Part shown: piece after piece, positions 5,887 to 6,506 of the stretch
How positions within the stretch are numbered: position 1 is the stretch's first letter
How the letters are laid out: every line of letters begins with the position of its first letter
Source of the DNA: an uncultured Paraglaciecola sp.
GTDB taxonomy: Bacteria; Pseudomonadota; Gammaproteobacteria; Enterobacterales; Alteromonadaceae
Length of the DNA: 6,506 nt
NCBI GenBank assembly: GCA_905479025.1
Contig: CAJQKX010000129.1
Location: 1-6,506, forward strand
Direction of reading: 5' to 3'
The notes under the pieces: model-generated
The model's database searches: none
Told to the model about the DNA's origin: nothing
Seen by the model: only the letters and a program-made list of their open reading frames with translations
Program-made: the position numbers and the translations under genes

Positions 5887-6506
5887 ATGATCCTAGCAGA
5901 AACCCCACGCAGAAAAGTAGTCACCCAATTGGTTAACTGGAGTCACTGGTTTGCGCTGCTTAATATTATTATCGCAGTCACTATTGCGGCTATTTATATT
6001 CTTAATTCTCCGGCTCCTGGTTCGGTAATTGGCACCTTTTACCTATTCACCAACTGGTTGAGCCATATAGGGTTTTTGACATTTTTTGGGTTTATCATGC
6101 TTATCCTACCATTGTGCTACTTAGTGCCCAATGTAAAAGTGGTGAAAACACTGAGTTCAGTTTTAGCCGCTTTGGGCTTAGCATTATTGGCTTTTGATGC
6201 ACTACTGTATAATAAGTATGGCGTACACCTCAGTCTTAATTCAGCTGAGTTGATACGCGCCGAAACACAAACTGCCATCGCTCAGTTTGGTTGGCAACAG
6301 TGGGGCTTTCTGCTGTTGTTATTTGTTGTTTGGTTGTCATTTCAATTAATTGTTGCGAATGCGTTATGGCAACGCATCGGCAGATTACAAAATCGCAAAT
6401 TAGGATTACCTATCAGTGGATTTTTTGTGAGCTGTTTTGTTATCAGCCATGCCTTGCATGTTTGGGCTGATGCCAACCTGTATCAGCCAATTGTGCAGCA
6501 AGACAA
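5887..6506 (+). CDS. yejM: Inner-membrane LPS regulator YejM/PbgA/LapC, partial (N-terminal 206 residues)
   Basis: Inner-membrane protein with an N-terminal membrane domain (DUF3413) and a C-terminal periplasmic sulfatase/alkaline-phosphatase-fold domain; only the former is in the window. In E. coli it senses lipopolysaccharide in the periplasmic leaflet and restrains LapB-FtsH degradation of LpxC. Five hydrophobic segments are visible at about 20-38, 57-80, 85-107, 138-160 and 175-193. The family block SHALHVWADANLYQPI (187-202) matches E. coli SHVVYIWADANFYRPI, and NWSHWFALLNI (17-27) matches the first helix. The ATG at 5887 follows the yejL stop by 19 bases; possible ribosome sites are AAAGG (12 bases upstream) and AGG (4 bases), neither ideal. 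The gene runs off the right edge. Confidence 0.95.
   Translation, partial: MILAETPRRKVVTQLVNWSHWFALLNIIIAVTIAAIYILNSPAPGSVIGTFYLFTNWLSHIGFLTFFGFIMLILPLCYLVPNVKVVKTLSSVLAALGLALLAFDALLYNKYGVHLSLNSAELIRAETQTAIAQFGWQQWGFLLLLFVVWLSFQLIVANALWQRIGRLQNRKLGLPISGFFVSCFVISHALHVWADANLYQPIVQQD

Overview
The window looks like ordinary chromosome from a marine gammaproteobacterium of the Alteromonadales, probably an Alteromonas/Glaciecola/Paraglaciecola relative. This is inferred from three things: the protein sequences, the AT-leaning base composition, and the gene combination of a cytochrome bc1 operon beside rplM-rpsI together with a yejK/yejLM block. No mobile element, tRNA, rRNA, CRISPR array or prophage gene is visible.

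Layout, left to right. Minus strand, positions 1-1172: the start of a cytochrome bc1 operon, petA (Rieske iron-sulfur protein) followed one base later by petB (cytochrome b, cut by the window edge). Positions 1173-1447 hold a candidate pet promoter and the rpsI terminator. Minus strand, 1448-2281: the ribosomal protein operon rplM-rpsI (L13, S9), with a stringent-type promoter and a structured leader upstream. Positions 2462-2661 are AT-rich spacer without a convincing gene. Minus strand, 2662-4363: an exported M23-family peptidase-like protein, and upstream of it, overlapping by 8 bases, a two-domain relative of 6-carboxytetrahydropterin synthase (QueD/PTPS fold). This pair has its own good sigma70-type promoter, whose -35 box sits on the stop codon of the gene before it. 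Minus strand, 4438-5526: yejK (nucleoid-associated protein NdpA). Divergent from it on the plus strand are yejL (5649-5867) and the start of yejM/pbgA/lapC (5887 to the window end).

How the genes work together. petA and petB are two of the three catalytic subunits of the quinol:cytochrome c oxidoreductase; petC would be expected just beyond position 1. L13 and S9 are co-transcribed in most proteobacteria. The yejK / yejL-yejM divergent arrangement matches that of Escherichia coli. YejM is the inner-membrane sensor that couples lipopolysaccharide level to LpxC degradation. The least ordinary genes are the double PTPS-domain protein, in which only the C-terminal copy keeps the zinc motif, and the M23 protein, which has HxD where the family normally has HxH. 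I see no previously undescribed multi-gene system here; the findings are local oddities in otherwise conserved genes.
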